The notes beneath the pieces were generated by a model that saw only the letters and a program-made list of their open reading frames with translations, made no database searches and was not told the DNA's origin. Source: Gelidibacter sp038243395 (GTDB lineage Bacteria > Bacteroidota > Bacteroidia > Flavobacteriales > Flavobacteriaceae). Taken from it: a DNA stretch of 64,000 nt. The stretch is taken from positions 6,338 to 70,337 of the forward strand of contig JBBSRC010000009.1 in assembly GCA_038243395.1 (NCBI GenBank), written 5' to 3'. Shown piece after piece: positions 46,054 through 54,534 of the stretch. The number at the start of each line of letters is the position of its first letter. The stretch's first letter is position 1. The position numbers and the translations under genes are program-made.

Positions 46054-46954
46054 ATTTTACAATTACATCCTCAACCTTCAAGACGTCATCACTTCAAAAC
46101 TCGAAGCTATTGATGGGAAATCCAAATTTCAACAAGATCTCTGGGAACGCCCTGAAGGCGGCGGTGGAAGAACTCGAGTTATTGAAAATGGAAAAGTTTT
46201 TGAAAAAGGCGGTGTCAATATCTCAGCAGTTCATGGAGAATTACCAGCAAGTATGCAACAATATTTCGGAGTAAAAGAAGCCAATTTCTTTGCCTGCGGG
46301 TTAAGTTTGGTGTTACATCCAAAAAATCCGATGGTGCCAACGGTTCATGCCAATTGGCGTTATTTCGAAATGTATGACCAAGAAGGTAACATTGTCGATT
46401 CTTGGTTTGGGGGCGGGAAGGATTTAACGCCTTACTACTTGTTTGAAGACGATGCCATTCATTTTCACCAAGTTTGTAAAACAGCTTGCGATAAGCATCA
46501 ATCCGATTTTTACGAGCTCTACAAAAAGCGCTGTGATGACTATTTTTGGAACACACATCGCAACGAAGCACGTGGTGTCGGTGGTTTGTTTTTTGATTAT
46601 TGTAAAGCTAATGACGACATGTCTATGGAAGATTGGTTCAACTTTGTCACTGAAGTTGGCGACAGTTTTCTAGATTGTTATGTCCCAATTGTTGAAATAA
46701 GAAAAAATTTACCCTATTCAGACGCACAACGCACATGGCAGGAAATCCGTCGCGGACGTTATGTCGAATTTAATTTGGTACACGATAAAGGCACCTTATT
46801 TGGATTGAAAACCAACGGACGCATCGAAAGTATTTTGATGAGTTTACCTCCCCATGTGCAATGGGTATACGATCATCATCCTGAAAAAGATAGTGAAGAA
46901 GAAAAATTACTAAATGTATTAGAACATCCGGTAGATTGGATAAAAGCCCCCTAA
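46043..46954 (+). CDS. hemF: Oxygen-dependent coproporphyrinogen III oxidase
   Basis: A 303-residue enzyme oxidatively decarboxylating coproporphyrinogen III to protoporphyrinogen IX using O2. Family stretches include GGGGRTRVIENGKVFEKGGV, NPMVPTVHANWRYFE and WFGGGKDLTPYY. The final codons (Ala, Pro, stop) come from the repeat arm at 46945. No HemN is nearby, so this locus serves aerobic synthesis. Confidence 0.95.
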   Translation: MKDKFYNYILNLQDVITSKLEAIDGKSKFQQDLWERPEGGGGRTRVIENGKVFEKGGVNISAVHGELPASMQQYFGVKEANFFACGLSLVLHPKNPMVPTVHANWRYFEMYDQEGNIVDSWFGGGKDLTPYYLFEDDAIHFHQVCKTACDKHQSDFYELYKKRCDDYFWNTHRNEARGVGGLFFDYCKANDDMSMEDWFNFVTEVGDSFLDCYVPIVEIRKNLPYSDAQRTWQEIRRGRYVEFNLVHDKGTLFGLKTNGRIESILMSLPPHVQWVYDHHPEKDSEEEKLLNVLEHPVDWIKAP

Positions 46955-47084
46955 CCCCCAAAGGAGGAAACTAAAACGCAAACGAATTATAAAATAATAA
47001 TAACCTTTGAGACCCACTTTTTGGGTCAAAGAACAAAACCCTATTGACCTCTAATAGGAATTCCCCTTCGGGGGATAGGGGGCT
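46945..47084. repeat. Inverted-arm repeat element between hemF and hemB
   Basis: The left arm (46945-46972) reads AGCCCCCTAACCCCCAAAGG and the right arm (47056-47084) is its imperfect reverse complement (GAATTCCCCTTCGGGGGATA then GGGGGCT). Between them is a hairpin (TTTGAGACCCA / TGGGTCAAAG). The hemF stop codon lies in the left arm; the right arm ends 3 nt before the hemB ATG. This looks like a small non-coding mobile repeat. Confidence 0.7.
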
Positions 47085-47087
47085 AAT

Positions 47088-48080
47088 ATGTATCCACTAA
47101 GAAGAAACAGAAGATTAAGAGCTAACGAAGCTATTCGCTCATTAGTAAGAGAAACCATCATTTCCCCTAACGATTTTATAGTACCAATTTTTGTTACGGA
47201 AGGCAAAAATGTCAAGGAGGAAATCGCGTCCATGCCAAATTACTTTCGCTACAGTCTGGATCTGCTCGAGAAAGAAGTCATGGAACTTTGGAACATGGGC
47301 TTGAAATCCGTTTTGCTTTTTGTTAAAGTCCCTGATAATTTAAAAGACAATTATGGCACTGAAACCATTAATCCTGATGGACTCATGCAACGCGCCATCA
47401 GAACAGTTAAAAACGCCTGTCCTGACATGCTGGTAATGACTGATGTCGCTTTTGATCCCTATTCTGCTTACGGACATGATGGCATCGTTCAGAACGGCAT
47501 CATACTGAATGATGAAAGTGCCGATCTTATGGCACAAATGAGCGTTTCACACGCCAGGGCCGGTGCCGATTTTGTTGCGCCCAGTGATATGATGGATGGT
47601 CGCATTTTAGCGATTCGTGAAGCACTCGAGCACGAAGGATTTACTGACACAGGTATTATGAGTTATTCCGCCAAATATGCTTCGGCTTTTTATGGGCCTT
47701 TTCGAGACGCTTTGGATTCAGCGCCGGTAGACATGATCAACATTCCTAAAGACAAAAAAACCTATCAAATGGACTACGGTAACCGTTGGGAAGCGCTCAG
47801 AGAAACTGAAATGGACATTAATGAAGGTGCCGACATCGTGATGGTAAAACCAGGTTTATGCTATTTGGATATTGTGCGTGAAATCAAAAATGCTGTTGAT
47901 GTTCCGGTTGCGGTATACCAAGTTTCTGGAGAATATGCGATGCTCAAAGCAGCTGCCGAAAGAGGTTGGCTCAACCATGATGCGGTCATGATGGAGCAAG
48001 TGACGGCTATAAAACGAGCGGGAGCCGATATCATTGCCAGCTATTTTGCTAAGGATGTCGTTAGATTTTTAAATCAGTAG
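47088..48080 (+). CDS. hemB: Delta-aminolevulinic acid dehydratase (porphobilinogen synthase)
   Basis: A 330-residue enzyme joining two ALA molecules into porphobilinogen. The two active-site Lys are in MSYSAKYAS and DIVMVKPG. The metal-switch region at residues 119-132 is DVAFDPYSAYGHDG, with Asp in place of the three Cys of zinc enzymes, so this is the Mg/K-dependent type with allosteric Mg. Last gene of the heme operon. Confidence 0.95.
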   Translation: MYPLRRNRRLRANEAIRSLVRETIISPNDFIVPIFVTEGKNVKEEIASMPNYFRYSLDLLEKEVMELWNMGLKSVLLFVKVPDNLKDNYGTETINPDGLMQRAIRTVKNACPDMLVMTDVAFDPYSAYGHDGIVQNGIILNDESADLMAQMSVSHARAGADFVAPSDMMDGRILAIREALEHEGFTDTGIMSYSAKYASAFYGPFRDALDSAPVDMINIPKDKKTYQMDYGNRWEALRETEMDINEGADIVMVKPGLCYLDIVREIKNAVDVPVAVYQVSGEYAMLKAAAERGWLNHDAVMMEQVTAIKRAGADIIASYFAKDVVRFLNQ

Positions 48081-48232
48081 AGACATATTAGAATGTTTGT
48101 TCTTATTATCTAATCACAGATTAGTCGTAATTATAAAACATTAATTGTTATGCTCTCCAATTAACAATCAAAAATTTTTTCATATATTTAATTCCGTTTA
48201 GGTTGATAATATGATTATTAATTTTGATTCGA

Positions 48233-48640
48233 ATGGATGACATTGATAAACAGATTCTTCAAATGCTCCGTAAAAATTCACGAGAAGCCTTTGCCACTAT
48301 CGGCAAAAAAGTGGCACTTTCAGCTCCAGCGATCGGCAAACGTGTGAAACAATTAGAAGAAAAAGGAATTATTTTGGGCTATACATTAAAATTGAATCAC
48401 GAGAAACTTGGTTTAGCAACACGGGTATATATTATATTGAAGATCCATCAATCCAGTACTTTAAAAACAGCCTATAATCAAATTTTTCACCACGAAGAAG
48501 TACAGCGATGTGACCGCATTACAGGAGAAGATAGGTTGTGTATACTTGCTTATTTCAAAAGCAATAAAGAGTTGATTACTTTTTTGGAACGTATTTCGCA
48601 CTACGGCGTTCCAACCACAAATATAATCTTAGAAAGTTAA
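48233..48640 (+). CDS. Lrp/AsnC family transcription regulator
   Basis: A 135-residue regulator with an N-terminal HTH (MDDIDKQILQMLRKNSREAF, then IGKKVALSAPAIGKRVKQLE) and a C-terminal RAM/AsnC effector domain (DRITGEDRLCILAYF). The ATG at 48233 fits the family; the TTG at 48224 overlaps a TAATTTTG -7-like octamer (48219-48226). If that octamer is the promoter, the mRNA would be nearly leaderless. Targets are unknown. Confidence 0.88.
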   Translation: MDDIDKQILQMLRKNSREAFATIGKKVALSAPAIGKRVKQLEEKGIILGYTLKLNHEKLGLATRVYIILKIHQSSTLKTAYNQIFHHEEVQRCDRITGEDRLCILAYFKSNKELITFLERISHYGVPTTNIILES

Positions 48641-48721
48641 GTGCTCACTTTCAATGTTTTTAGAGAAATCTAAACCAAGAATCTCTCAATATCCTTAAAT
48701 TAGCAATAAACTTAAACACCG

Positions 48722-49846
48722 ATGGGCTTATTATTCCTTTATGCTTTTATCTCTATATTCTTTTCTTTTCTCTGTTCCATTTTAGAGGCCGTACTACTGA
48801 GTGTAACGCCCACCTATATTAATATTAAAAAAAAAGAGGGTAAAAGCTTTGCATTAAACTTGGAAGCTCTCAAGAAAGATGTGGACAAACCACTAATTGC
48901 CATATTAACCCTAAACACAATCGCACATACCGTCGGTGCCATATTAGTTGGTGTTCAAGCCGAAACAGTATATGGTAGCGGCGACAATTCCATTTTAATT
49001 GTGTCCGCCATCATGACCCTTTTAATTTTGGTTTTATCAGAAATTATCCCAAAAACCATTGGAGCGACGTATTGGAAAAGCTTGACGAATTTCACTTCTA
49101 AAGCGCTTAATATTTTAATATTTCCTTTAAAGTATACAGGTATCTTATGGCTCTTGCAATTAACCACAAAATTAATTGGGGGTAAAAATACCCACGCTAG
49201 TACTCTAAATAGAGACAGCTTTTTAGCAATGACTGATATTGCCCATGAAGAAGGAGTTTTTCATGAGTCTGAAAGCAAGGTCATCAAAAACCTTCTGAAC
49301 TTTAAAAAAATCTTAGCTAAAGATATCATGACACCGCGCACAATCATGGTTTCCGAAGATGAAAAAAAATCTGTAAAAACCTTTTTTGATGAAAATCAAG
49401 ATCTTCGCGTATCGCGTATTCCTATCTACGCTGGTCATCCAGACAATATTACGGGCTTAGTCCTCAAAGATGATATCTACAAAGAAATGGCATTGGATCA
49501 TGACGATAAAATTTTGGCAGACATCAGAAGAGAAATTATTATTGTAGAGCGCAATTTGCCCATTCCCACCATATTTGAAAAATTGGTAGAAAGCAAAAAT
49601 CACATGGCTTTGGTGGTAGATGAATACGGGACAGTTACAGGATTGGTCACAATGGAAGATGTCATCGAAACCCTTTTAGGACTTGAAATCATGGATGAAA
49701 GTGATAACGTTGCCGATCTTCAACAACAAGCAAGAAAAAGCTGGGAAGCTCGGGCAAAAAGATTAGGCATGCTCCGGGATGATATTGAAAATGAAGATGA
49801 TGGGCAAAGTGATAATTATGATGACCCTTCAGTAACTTTAAAATAA
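48722..49846 (+). CDS. CNNM/CorC-type membrane protein with CBS domains
   Basis: A 374-residue protein. Residues 1-180 are the DUF21/CNNM membrane domain (IISEIIPKTIGATYW). Two CBS domains follow (MTPRTIMVSED and LVVDEYGTVTGLVTMEDVIETLLG). The family is linked to Mg2+ or other cation export. The C-terminus is acidic. Its TAA stop shares one base with the start of the next gene. Confidence 0.9.
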   Translation: MGLLFLYAFISIFFSFLCSILEAVLLSVTPTYINIKKKEGKSFALNLEALKKDVDKPLIAILTLNTIAHTVGAILVGVQAETVYGSGDNSILIVSAIMTLLILVLSEIIPKTIGATYWKSLTNFTSKALNILIFPLKYTGILWLLQLTTKLIGGKNTHASTLNRDSFLAMTDIAHEEGVFHESESKVIKNLLNFKKILAKDIMTPRTIMVSEDEKKSVKTFFDENQDLRVSRIPIYAGHPDNITGLVLKDDIYKEMALDHDDKILADIRREIIIVERNLPIPTIFEKLVESKNHMALVVDEYGTVTGLVTMEDVIETLLGLEIMDESDNVADLQQQARKSWEARAKRLGMLRDDIENEDDGQSDNYDDPSVTLK

Positions 49847-50319
49847 TCGAAACTTGCATCGTTAAATCGCCCTTAGGTTATACTAAAATATCTGGTAATA
49901 AAGAAGGTATCACATCCATCTCGATATTAAATTCCGAAGAAAAAATAACAAATATTATTCCTTTAGATCTTGAAGACTGTGTCCATCAACTTAACGAATA
50001 TTTCGAAGGTAAACGCACACAATTTGACCTCCAAATAAATCCTATAGGTACAGATTTTCAAAAGAAAGTTTGGAATGAACTACAAACAATACCCTACGGA
50101 AAAACACTATTTTATTTACAATTATCTCAACAACTCGGAGATATTAAAGCCATAAGAGCCGTTGCCAATGCCAATGGCAGAAATCCGTTATGGGTTGTTA
50201 TTCCTTGTCATCGCGTTATTGGCAGTGATGGAAGTTTGACCGGTTATGCTGGCGGATTACATCGTAAACAATGGCTTTTAGAGCATGAAAGTCCTTATAA
50301 ACAACAAAGTTTGTTTTAA
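49846..50319 (+). CDS. ogt: Methylated-DNA-protein-cysteine methyltransferase without a standard start codon
   Basis: A 157-residue DNA repair protein moving alkyl groups from O6-alkylguanine to its Cys. The active site is VIPCHRVIGSDG, the helix-turn-helix stretch is IPYGKT...LSQQLGDIKAIRAVA, and GYAGGLHRKQWLLEHE ends the domain. The frame has no ATG, GTG or TTG between an upstream TGA and the conserved N-terminus ETCIVKSPLGYTK. At the expected start is ATC (49846-49848), giving TAATC overlapping the previous stop, where TAATG is used at other junctions in this window. Either ATC is used by coupled translation or the gene is newly inactive. The coding part is otherwise intact. Confidence 0.72.
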   Translation: METCIVKSPLGYTKISGNKEGITSISILNSEEKITNIIPLDLEDCVHQLNEYFEGKRTQFDLQINPIGTDFQKKVWNELQTIPYGKTLFYLQLSQQLGDIKAIRAVANANGRNPLWVVIPCHRVIGSDGSLTGYAGGLHRKQWLLEHESPYKQQSLF

Positions 50320-50374
50320 TATGTTTTAATAAGAATTTTCATTCTGACCTAAAATTGTATTCCCTAGAGAATTT

Positions 50375-50422
50375 TGTCATTCCGACGCAAATTTTGTCAT
50401 TCCGACGAAGGAGGAATCACAT
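50375..50422. repeat. Partial and full copies of the TTCCGACG repeat
   Basis: TGTCATTCCGACG at 50375, then TGTCATTCCGACGAAGGAGG AATCAC from 50395. The same repeat occurs at 52268, 52407 and, decayed, 52538. It can fold as ATTCC...GGAAT and resembles the REP-like hairpins. Nearby ORFs are not convincing. Confidence 0.75.
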
Positions 50423-50614
50423 AAACATCATCCCCACAAATAACATCATTTGCAAAAAAAACATCTACTTACTCCTCTCTCCTTTGAACTTTCAAATCAA
50501 GAATAAATTCATACTCCTAACGATAAGTCATCACAAACACCAAAAAGAAACACAGCCCCAACCATTCTAAATATTCATTACCTTAGTTTAACAAAAATTC
50601 TAAAATATCCAGCT

Positions 50615-50935
50615 ATGATTGAATTTACCGAGGGAAGCCATACCTACTACGTTTATATCATCACGAACAATTACAGAACCACTTTTTATACCGGAGTAAC
50701 TCATGATTTAAATACGAGACTACAACAGCATAAAGAAAATATATCTCTAAAAAAGAAAACATTTGCCGCAAAATATAATTTATCTCAGCTAGTCTATTAT
50801 GAAGAGTTCAGTTGGATACAACTCGCAATTGCAAGAGAAAAGCAAATAAAGGGTTGGAGAAGAGAGAAAAAACTGAATTTAATCCGAGAATCAAATGAGC
50901 AATTTGAATTTTTGAACCATCACTTTTATAATTAA
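50615..50935 (+). CDS. GIY-YIG nuclease superfamily protein (YhbQ-like)
   Basis: A 106-residue single-domain protein. The GIY-YIG core is YVYIITNNYRTTFYTGVTHD with the Arg in LNTRLQQHKE, and the later stretch AREKQIKGWRREKKLNLI is typical of the small GIY-YIG proteins common in Bacteroidota. The first motif Gly is not in canonical form (YVYIITN), as in relatives. Function in repair or mobile DNA is unclear. It is surrounded by repeats and an IS. Confidence 0.82.
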   Translation: MIEFTEGSHTYYVYIITNNYRTTFYTGVTHDLNTRLQQHKENISLKKKTFAAKYNLSQLVYYEEFSWIQLAIAREKQIKGWRREKKLNLIRESNEQFEFLNHHFYN

Positions 50936-51035
50936 ATAAATGCTAATAATCATTCCATTGTATTTTATTTTATTTTATTTTGTTATTTTGTTATTTGGTT
51001 CTTTGTTTACTCATAACGTTGTAGGCTTCCCTATT

Positions 51036-51920
51036 TTAGGACACCTTAAAATTTGACAAATAATTATTCTTAAGCCCAGATTTGATGAAGAATTTAAATT
51101 CTCCATCAAATCTGGGCAAAAACTCTTTAGGGGATTTATTTCCTAAAGATTTATGAGGGTGGTTAAAGTTATAGTCTTCTCTCCAATGATCGCTTAATTT
51201 TTGAAGTTGGTAAATGTCATTAAAATAATAGGCATCTAATATATCCTCTCTAAAAAAACGGTTAAATCTTTCTATGTATCCATTCTGCATTGGCTTACCT
51301 GGCTGAGTGTATTTAATTTCAATATGGTGTTTCGTACACCAGTTCATAAATGTTTTGGAGGTAAACTCTGGTCCATTGTCGCATCTAACATATTTTGGTA
51401 TTCCCATTTCTTCTTTAAGGTTCTCAAGAGTTTCAACTACTGCCCTGGCTGGATATGATAATCCAGAATCGATTACAATAGCTTCACGGTTGCAGTCGTC
51501 AATTACGTTAAATACACGGAGCTTTCTTCTATCTGTAAGCGCATCGCTCATAAAATCCATGCTCCAACACTCGTTCAAACGTGATGGTGTTTCTAAAGGT
51601 AGCTTTACCCGCTTAATCAAGCGTTTTTTATGTTTTCGTCTAAGGCTCAGCTTCATATCAAGATATACTCGTAGCACGCGCTTTCTATTCCATATTAAAC
51701 CTTCTCGACGGATCTTGAGATAATATTCATCAAAACCTCTTGTTGGATATGCTTGGGCCAACTCAGTTAGTTTATCTATAACCTCGCTGTCATCTCTTTT
51801 GCTCTGATAGTATTACATCGATCGACTAAGACCAACAATATGGCAAGCTCGTACTATAGGAATTACATATTCTTTAATGAAATATTTGACACGAACTCTT
51901 TTGTCGGAAAGCCTTAAAAC
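51036..51920 (-). pseudogene. IS3 orfB (DDE integrase part), interrupted by a stop codon
   Basis: The retroviral-type integrase has its acidic triad: Asp in WSMDFMSDAL, Asp in RCDNGPEF and Glu in NGYIERFNRFF. It should be made by -1 frameshifting from orfA at the A6G run (51926-51920). Reading on from there gives VLRLSDKRVRVKYF and VGLSRSM, then TAA at 51815-51813, then YYQSKRDDSEVI and the rest. A single nonsense change of a Tyr codon explains this. The longest open part starts at 51761. Confidence 0.85.
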
Positions 51921-52180
51921 TTTTTTGATAATAGATCTTTTAGCATCTTATTATCCAAGCTGACATCAGCGTACATCTGTTTGAGATTGTTATTCTCGTT
52001 TTTCAGCTCTTTTAATCGCTTAAGTTCCTGCTGTTCCATACCTCCATATTTCTTGCGCCAATAATAGAAGGTGCTTTTATCAATGCCTAGTTCTCTTGAT
52101 ATTTCTCCGGCAGATCTACCTTGTTGATTCTCCTTAAGAGCTTTGATAATCTGGCTCTCGCTAAATTTGCTTATTTTCAT
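51914..52180 (-). CDS. IS3 orfA, transposase HTH protein
   Basis: An 88-residue N-terminal transposase product with an HTH (FSESQIIKALKENQQGRSAG, then SRELGIDKSTFYYWRKKYGG) and a C-terminal leucine-zipper-like helix. It ends at the A6G slippery site that would feed orfB. It is intact, and alone it could act as a regulator of transposition. Confidence 0.88.
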   Translation of the reverse strand: MKISKFSESQIIKALKENQQGRSAGEISRELGIDKSTFYYWRKKYGGMEQQELKRLKELKNENNNLKQMYADVSLDNKMLKDLLSKKF

Positions 52181-52247
52181 TGTGACAGTTTGAATTTAAA
52201 GTTAGTAAATTCGAATTTAAACTGTCCTATTTTAAGGGAAGCCTACA

Positions 52248-52677
52248 ACGTCAAATACACTAATGATGTGATTCCTCCTGCGTCGGAATGACAAAGCTAA
52301 AAATTGAAAATCTTAGGTTATAACAATTTACTTTCAATTATTCTTGACCACTTAGATTATTACACAAAAAAACGCTGCTATAAACAGAACTTCTACTATC
52401 CTAATTATGTGATTCCTCCTTCGTCGGAATGACAAAGCAAAGACTTGGTTATTTTGGCACTAGAGCTCATTAATTCGAATTATTTCCGCCCACTGCTAAT
52501 ATCACGCAAATGAAGCGAAATTATAATTAGAATGTACGTGTTTCCTTCTACGTCGTAATGACAAAACAAGGACCTAGAAATTAGATAATGAGTAATAAAT
52601 CAAATTCCTAGGACAAATAAAGCATGAACCAATATGCTAAGAATATTCCCTATATTTAATCAACTAAATCCAACTTC
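52248..52677. repeat. Repeat-rich intergenic region after the IS
   Basis: Contains three copies of the TTCCGACG repeat in reverse sense (52268-52294, 52407-52437, and a decayed one at 52538-52567). There is no gene. The two good copies share GATTCCTCC and CGTCGGAATGACAAAG and differ by one base between them. Confidence 0.7.
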
Positions 52678-53829
52678 ATGAAATATCTTAAATGGATCCT
52701 AATTATTCTTGCGCTCACTGTAACAATTCTGTATATCACAGACACGGATTATTTGTTAAAAGCTGCAAGAACCATTTATCTCAACGGTCATACTACCGCT
52801 TATTTAGAAGATTATAAAGAATTTGATAATGAAGTAGTAGCAAATGCTACACTACAAGCGTGGCCAAATCACCTTAATTACAACTCAACAGAAGAAACTG
52901 AAACTCTTCAAAAAATAAATAAGGACTTAGGAACAATAGCCTATGTCATCATAAAAAATGATAGCATCTGGTTTGAAAATTATTACGAAGGATTTGATGA
53001 AAATTCAAAATCAAATTCGTTCTCCATGGCTAAAAGTTATGTATCAGGATTAATGCAAAAAGCTATAGAAGATGGCCATATTAAAGGATTGAACCAACCT
53101 GTTGGCGATTACTTTCCCGAATTTAGTGAAGGGAGAGCCGCAAAGATGACCGTTGGCGATTTGTCATCCATGAGCTCTGGTACCGATTGGGTGGAAGCCT
53201 ATTACTCCCCGCTATCCATCACGACGCGTGCTTATTTTGATGACAATCTCGCAAAAGTAATTCTTGGATTAAATATGGAGGCGGATCCTGGTCAAAAATA
53301 TAAATACTCCAGTGGCGACACGCAATTATTAGCGATGGTTATTGAAAAAGCAACAGGAAAAAAATTATATGATTATTTATCCGAATCATTTTGGAAACCC
53401 TTAGGCAGCGAAAATTCGACCCTTTGGCAAGTTGACAGTGAGGAAAATGATTTAGTTAAGGCTTTCTGCTGTATAGCAAGTAACGCTAAAGATTTTGCGC
53501 GATATGGAAAACTATTCAAAGATCATGGTAAGTGGAATGGAAAGCAGATTTTGGATTCTGCATTTGTGGCAAAATCTGTTACACCACGTTTCCCAGAAAG
53601 TCCAGAATACGGATATGGCTGGTGGTTGATTCAAGATTATAAAGGAAAGGACTTTTTTATGATGCGTGGCCATTTGGGTCAATATGTGATTGTACAACCT
53701 GATGATAATTTGATTATTGTTCGTTTAGGTAATGAATCCTTAAAGGTAGACGCATCAGAAGATCCGTTTAATGAAGATATATATACCTATATCGATGAAG
53801 CTTATCTCATGATGAAAATCACTTCTTAA
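52678..53829 (+). CDS. Serine hydrolase, class C beta-lactamase/esterase family
   Basis: A 383-residue membrane-anchored or secreted hydrolase with an N-terminal hydrophobic segment (residues 5-22). The SxxK motif is FSMAK (S116, K119), the Tyr motif is YKYSSGDTQ, and the third motif region is near RGHLGQYV. This family includes esterases, D-peptidases and beta-lactamases, so the substrate cannot be fixed. It appears to stand alone. Confidence 0.85.
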   Translation: MKYLKWILIILALTVTILYITDTDYLLKAARTIYLNGHTTAYLEDYKEFDNEVVANATLQAWPNHLNYNSTEETETLQKINKDLGTIAYVIIKNDSIWFENYYEGFDENSKSNSFSMAKSYVSGLMQKAIEDGHIKGLNQPVGDYFPEFSEGRAAKMTVGDLSSMSSGTDWVEAYYSPLSITTRAYFDDNLAKVILGLNMEADPGQKYKYSSGDTQLLAMVIEKATGKKLYDYLSESFWKPLGSENSTLWQVDSEENDLVKAFCCIASNAKDFARYGKLFKDHGKWNGKQILDSAFVAKSVTPRFPESPEYGYGWWLIQDYKGKDFFMMRGHLGQYVIVQPDDNLIIVRLGNESLKVDASEDPFNEDIYTYIDEAYLMMKITS

Positions 53830-53908
53830 TTCTTTATCATTTAGCATTGCTTTAGTAATATTTACCGTCAATTTAATCGTTTTTTACTGGAAACTTAAAC
53901 CTCCAACC

Positions 53909-54499
53909 ATGAGAAAATCAGTACTTCTTTCCTGCATTTCATTAGTATTCATTACACGTCATGCGCAATCCTTAACTAATATAGATTTTGAAACTTTAGA
54001 AACTGAAAGTGCTAAAGATTGGGAAGTTTTTGGAAATGGATCACACGCAGTAACTTTTGATCAGACCATCTCTCTTTCTGCAGATTTTGTAAAATTCACT
54101 AAAGGCAACGCTGACTATCCTGAAGAATTCTCATTCACAGAAACCATCCAAGTTGGAAATCATGGCTCTAAATCTTATAGAGGAAAGCATGTAGTGGTTT
54201 TAGTAAATGAGCTATCTCAAAGTCATGCGGAATTTACAGCAATGGTGTTCAAAGCAGGAGATAAAACAACTATCGCTGGTAGTACCAACGCAGGTGCACA
54301 CGGTAATGTCTCTTATTTTTCACTGCAGGGAGGCCTTCACACCGCTATTTCTGGAATTGGCGTTTATTATCCCGACGGCACCGAAACGCAGAGAGTAGGT
54401 ATTGTCCCTGATGTGGTAGTCCTACCTACTATCCAAGGAATAAAAGATGGAATTAATGAGCCTTTAGAGAAGGCCATTAAAATAATAAACAAAGTATAA
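53909..54499 (+). pseudogene. S41-family (C-terminal processing) peptidase with a large internal deletion
   Basis: 196 residues: a signal-like N-terminus, then a stretch like the start of tail-specific S41 proteases (NIDFETLETESAKDWEVFGN), then, from about residue 55, sequence of the catalytic domain (VVLVNELSQSHAEFTAMVF, GIGVYYPDGTETQRVGIVPD). Full-length relatives are several times longer. The reading frame is open, so several hundred residues appear removed by one in-frame deletion. The nucleophile region SQSHAEF is kept, but the rest of the active site is gone. Probably inactive. Confidence 0.7.
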
Positions 54500-54508
54500 C
54501 TTAATACG

Positions 54509-54526
54509 ATTCCTGCCGGGCGCAGC
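54509..54526 (+). repeat. REP-like repeat, decayed, before the exonuclease gene
   Basis: ATTCCTGCCGGGCGCAGC keeps the CTGC/GCAG stem and orientation of the REP family. It ends 8 nt before the ATG at 54535. Confidence 0.55.
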
Positions 54527-54534
54527 AAGTAAGT

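Larger units (their letters stand above)
51020..52247 (-). mobile_element. IS3-family insertion sequence, decayed
   Basis: 1228 bp bounded by imperfect inverted ends starting TGTAGGCTTCCC and containing AGGACA in both ends, flanked by a 4-bp duplication ACGT (51016-51019 and 52248-52251). It contains orfA and a frameshift-linked orfB. orfB carries an in-frame TAA, so this copy cannot make full transposase. The insertion lies within a cluster of small repeats. Confidence 0.88.

Noticed and set aside
50355..50570. 71-residue ORF after ogt
   Set aside because: Its start is inside TTCCGACG repeats and its sequence is low-complexity and unlike any known family.
50940..51010. T-rich TTTTATTTTG run before the IS
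   Set aside because: Low-complexity slippage sequence; no regular unit or gene relation strong enough to call.
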